Below, in pieces: positions 7,765 to 9,917 of a stretch of DNA of 9,917 nucleotides. A program made the position numbers and the translations under genes. Below the pieces are notes generated by a model. That model had not been told where the DNA came from, made no database searches, and was given only the letters and a program-made list of their open reading frames with translations. This DNA comes from Rhodopirellula sp. (GTDB lineage: Bacteria; Planctomycetota; Planctomycetia; Pirellulales; Pirellulaceae), in contig PAUV01000084.1 in the NCBI GenBank assembly GCA_002712845.1, positions 1 to 9,917 on the forward strand, written 5' to 3'. The stretch's first letter is position 1. Each line of letters opens with the position of its first letter.

Positions 7765-9917
7765 ATGCTCCAAGCCGATACCAAGTCCTCTCTCGTCTCT
7801 GGTCTGATTCGTGAACGAATCCTGCTGCTGGACGGTGCCATGGGCACCATGATCCAGCGTCTCAAACTGGACGAGACTGCTGTCCGGGGAGAAAGATTTG
7901 CTGAGCACCACAAAGACCTGAAAAACTTCTCGGATATTCTGTGCCTGACGCATCCCGAGAAGATTACAGGCATCCACCACGCCTACTACGAGGCGGGCAG
8001 TGATATCGTAGAAACAAACTCCTTCGGAGCATCGCCAGTCGGGATGCTGGAGTTTGATTTACCAGTGGAATTGGTTGATGAGATCAACCTTGCCGCTGTC
8101 AGTTGCGCGCGGAAAGCGGCTGACGAGTGGACCGAACGAACACCAGACAAACCCCGTTTCGTCGCTGGATCGATCGGCCCCACGACAAAACAAACTGCAA
8201 TTAGCACGAACGTCGATGATCCTGCACACCGGGATACCACTTTTGAAGAAATGCGAGCCAGTTACCTGATGCAGGTTGCTTCTCTGGTCAACGCCGGGGT
8301 GGACATTCTGCTGCCCGAGACGGCCATCGACACCCTCAACCTCAAGGCGTGCTTGTTCGCGATTCAGGATTTCTTCGATACCGGCGGAAAACGGGTCCCG
8401 GTGATGGTCAGTGGTACTTTTGACCAAGGTGGGCGAACCTTTGTGAGTGGCCAGAGCGTCGAAGCTTTCGTGACCTCCCTCTCGCACTTCCCGATGTTGT
8501 CAATCGGAATGAACTGCGCTCTTGGTCCTGACGTCATGCGATCGCACATCGAGGAGATGTCACAATCGACTGCCATTCCGATCAGTTGTCACCCCAACGC
8601 CGGGTTGCCCAATGACATGGGTGAATTCGATCTAGGCCCGAAAGCCATGGCTGACATCGTCGGCGAGTACGCGGACAACGGGTGGGTCAATATCCTCGGT
8701 GGTTGTTGTGGAACAACGCCAGACCACATTCGGGCCATGGAAGCTCGGATCGGCGGGGTGAAGCCAAAGCAGGACGCAGCGGGCCCCGTGTGGACACGTT
8801 TATCCGGTCAATTGCCAATGGTGATGCGACCCGAAATCCCATTCACGATGGTGGGTGAACGGACCAACGTCACCGGTAGTCGAAAATTCGCACGTTTGAT
8901 TCGCGAAGAACTTTACGAGGAGGCAGTTGAGGTTGCCCGCGAACAGGTTCAGAACGGCGCTACGATCATCGATATCAATTTCGACGATGCGTTATTGGAT
9001 GGGGCCGAAGCCATGACGCGTTTTTTGCGTCTGATTTCAGGTGACGATATCGTTGCAGCGGTACCCGTCATGATCGACAGCAGTAAATGGGAAGTGATCG
9101 AAGCCGGTCTCCAAAACACACAAGGGAAGGCGATCGTCAACTCGATCTCGCTGAAAGATGGCGAAGAAAAATTTCTGGAACGTGCCCGTTTGGTAAGACA
9201 GTATGGCGCAGCGGCAGTGGTAATGGCGTTTGATGAAAAAGGCCAAGCAGCCGACGAGGACAGCAAAGTACGCATCTGCAAACGCGCTTACGACCTACTG
9301 GTGAACGAGGTGGATTTCCCACCTGAGGACATCATTTTCGACCCGAACATTCTGACAGTAGCGACTGGCATTGAAGAACATGACAACTATGCAGTTGACT
9401 TCATCAACGCAGTGCGACGCATCAAGCAAGAATGCCCCAACGCCAAAACAAGCGGCGGCGTCAGCAATATCAGCTTCAGTTTCCGTGGAAATGACCGTGT
9501 GCGAGAAGCCATGCACAGCTCGTTTCTGTTTCATGCTGTCAAAGCTGGTCTCGACATGGGCATTGTCAACGCTGGACAACTTGAGATTTACGAAGAGATT
9601 CCCAAGGAATTGTTGGAATGCGTAGAGGATGTCCTCCTGAATCGACGTCCTGATGCGACGGATCGACTACTGGATCTTTCTGAAACGGTGAAGGGGAGTG
9701 GGAAGAAAAAGAGCGGTGAAGACCTGACGTGGCGGGAAGCTCCCGTCACCGAACGTATGCGACACGCATTGATCAAGGGCATCGACAAGTACATCGTTGA
9801 AGACACCGAAGAGGCACGGCAGGAATTTGATCGTTGCCTGCAAGTGATCGAAGGCCCATTAATGGATGGGATGCAAATCGTTGGCGATTTGTTCGGCGAG
9901 GGAAAAATGTTCCTTCC
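7765..9917 (+). CDS. metH: Cobalamin-dependent methionine synthase MetH, partial at 3' end
   Basis: About 717 codons are present, compared with roughly 1,200 in a full MetH, so the window cuts the gene. The homocysteine-binding domain spans about 15-325, with [11 protein letters not shown] at 21-31 and zinc ligands C251 (GMNCALG), C314 and C315 (GGCCGTT). The methyltetrahydrofolate domain starts at about 360 ([14 protein letters not shown]), with DINFDD at 403-408 and [13 protein letters not shown] near 437-449. The helical cap of the cobalamin domain begins near 660 and stops at GKMFLP, before the cobalamin-ligand motif DxHxxG, which must lie outside. The enzyme moves a methyl group from methyltetrahydrofolate to homocysteine in the cytoplasm and so supports SAM supply. 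The ATG at 7765 fits family alignments. A GTG at 7747 is a possible alternative. Neither has a strong Shine-Dalgarno site. All visible catalytic residues are intact. Confidence 0.98.
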   Translation, partial: MLQADTKSSLVSGLIRERILLLDGAMGTMIQRLKLDETAVRGERFAEHHKDLKNFSDILCLTHPEKITGIHHAYYEAGSDIVETNSFGASPVGMLEFDLPVELVDEINLAAVSCARKAADEWTERTPDKPRFVAGSIGPTTKQTAISTNVDDPAHRDTTFEEMRASYLMQVASLVNAGVDILLPETAIDTLNLKACLFAIQDFFDTGGKRVPVMVSGTFDQGGRTFVSGQSVEAFVTSLSHFPMLSIGMNCALGPDVMRSHIEEMSQSTAIPISCHPNAGLPNDMGEFDLGPKAMADIVGEYADNGWVNILGGCCGTTPDHIRAMEARIGGVKPKQDAAGPVWTRLSGQLPMVMRPEIPFTMVGERTNVTGSRKFARLIREELYEEAVEVAREQVQNGATIIDINFDDALLDGAEAMTRFLRLISGDDIVAAVPVMIDSSKWEVIEAGLQNTQGKAIVNSISLKDGEEKFLERARLVRQYGAAAVVMAFDEKGQAADEDSKVRICKRAYDLLVNEVDFPPEDIIFDPNILTVATGIEEHDNYAVDFINAVRRIKQECPNAKTSGGVSNISFSFRGNDRVREAMHSSFLFHAVKAGLDMGIVNAGQLEIYEEIPKELLECVEDVLLNRRPDATDRLLDLSETVKGSGKKKSGEDLTWREAPVTERMRHALIKGIDKYIVEDTEEARQEFDRCLQVIEGPLMDGMQIVGDLFGEGKMFL

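Overview
The window looks like a piece of a bacterial chromosome of moderate GC, most likely from a marine planctomycete (Pirellulales-like). This placement is an inference. It rests on the arsenosugar gene pair, the AMMECR1/MEMO remnant, the long low-complexity proteins and the lack of Shine-Dalgarno sites before most genes. No rRNA or marker protein fixes the taxonomy.

Layout. Positions 1-53 hold three copies of a 16-bp tandem repeat at the window edge. Positions 134-1585 hold a badly decayed AMMECR1-MEMO gene (AmmeMemoRadiSam proteins A and B joined). It starts with a (AAC)17 microsatellite and carries five inferred frameshifts, one in-frame TAA and a missing MEMO N-terminal half. A plus-strand group follows: a DJ-1/PfpI-family protein (1704-2267), the arsenosugar radical SAM enzyme ArsS (2446-3456) and the arsenosugar-type arsenite methyltransferase ArsM (3483-4637). 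A hairpin that may act as a terminator lies just after arsM, where it meets a convergent minus-strand pair. That pair, read from 7511 down to 4786, is a single-pass membrane protein with long disordered flanks followed by a CpsD/CapB-like P-loop ATPase with a ~340-residue disordered N-terminus. A 253-bp divergent intergenic region then leads to metH (from 7765), cut by the window end after about 717 codons.

How the genes fit together. ArsM methylates trivalent arsenic with S-adenosylmethionine (SAM). ArsS then adds a deoxyadenosyl group from SAM to the dimethylated arsenic, which is the entry into arsenosugars. The DJ-1-like protein may protect against thiol or carbonyl stress beside them. 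MetH regenerates methionine, the SAM precursor, but it sits beyond the convergent pair and is not in the same operon, so any link is metabolic only. The ATPase and membrane protein look like a cell-envelope or exopolysaccharide regulation pair.

The clearest unusual object is the AMMECR1-MEMO pseudogene, whose reading frame can be rebuilt across six segments. I see no convincing new defence or mobile system here.
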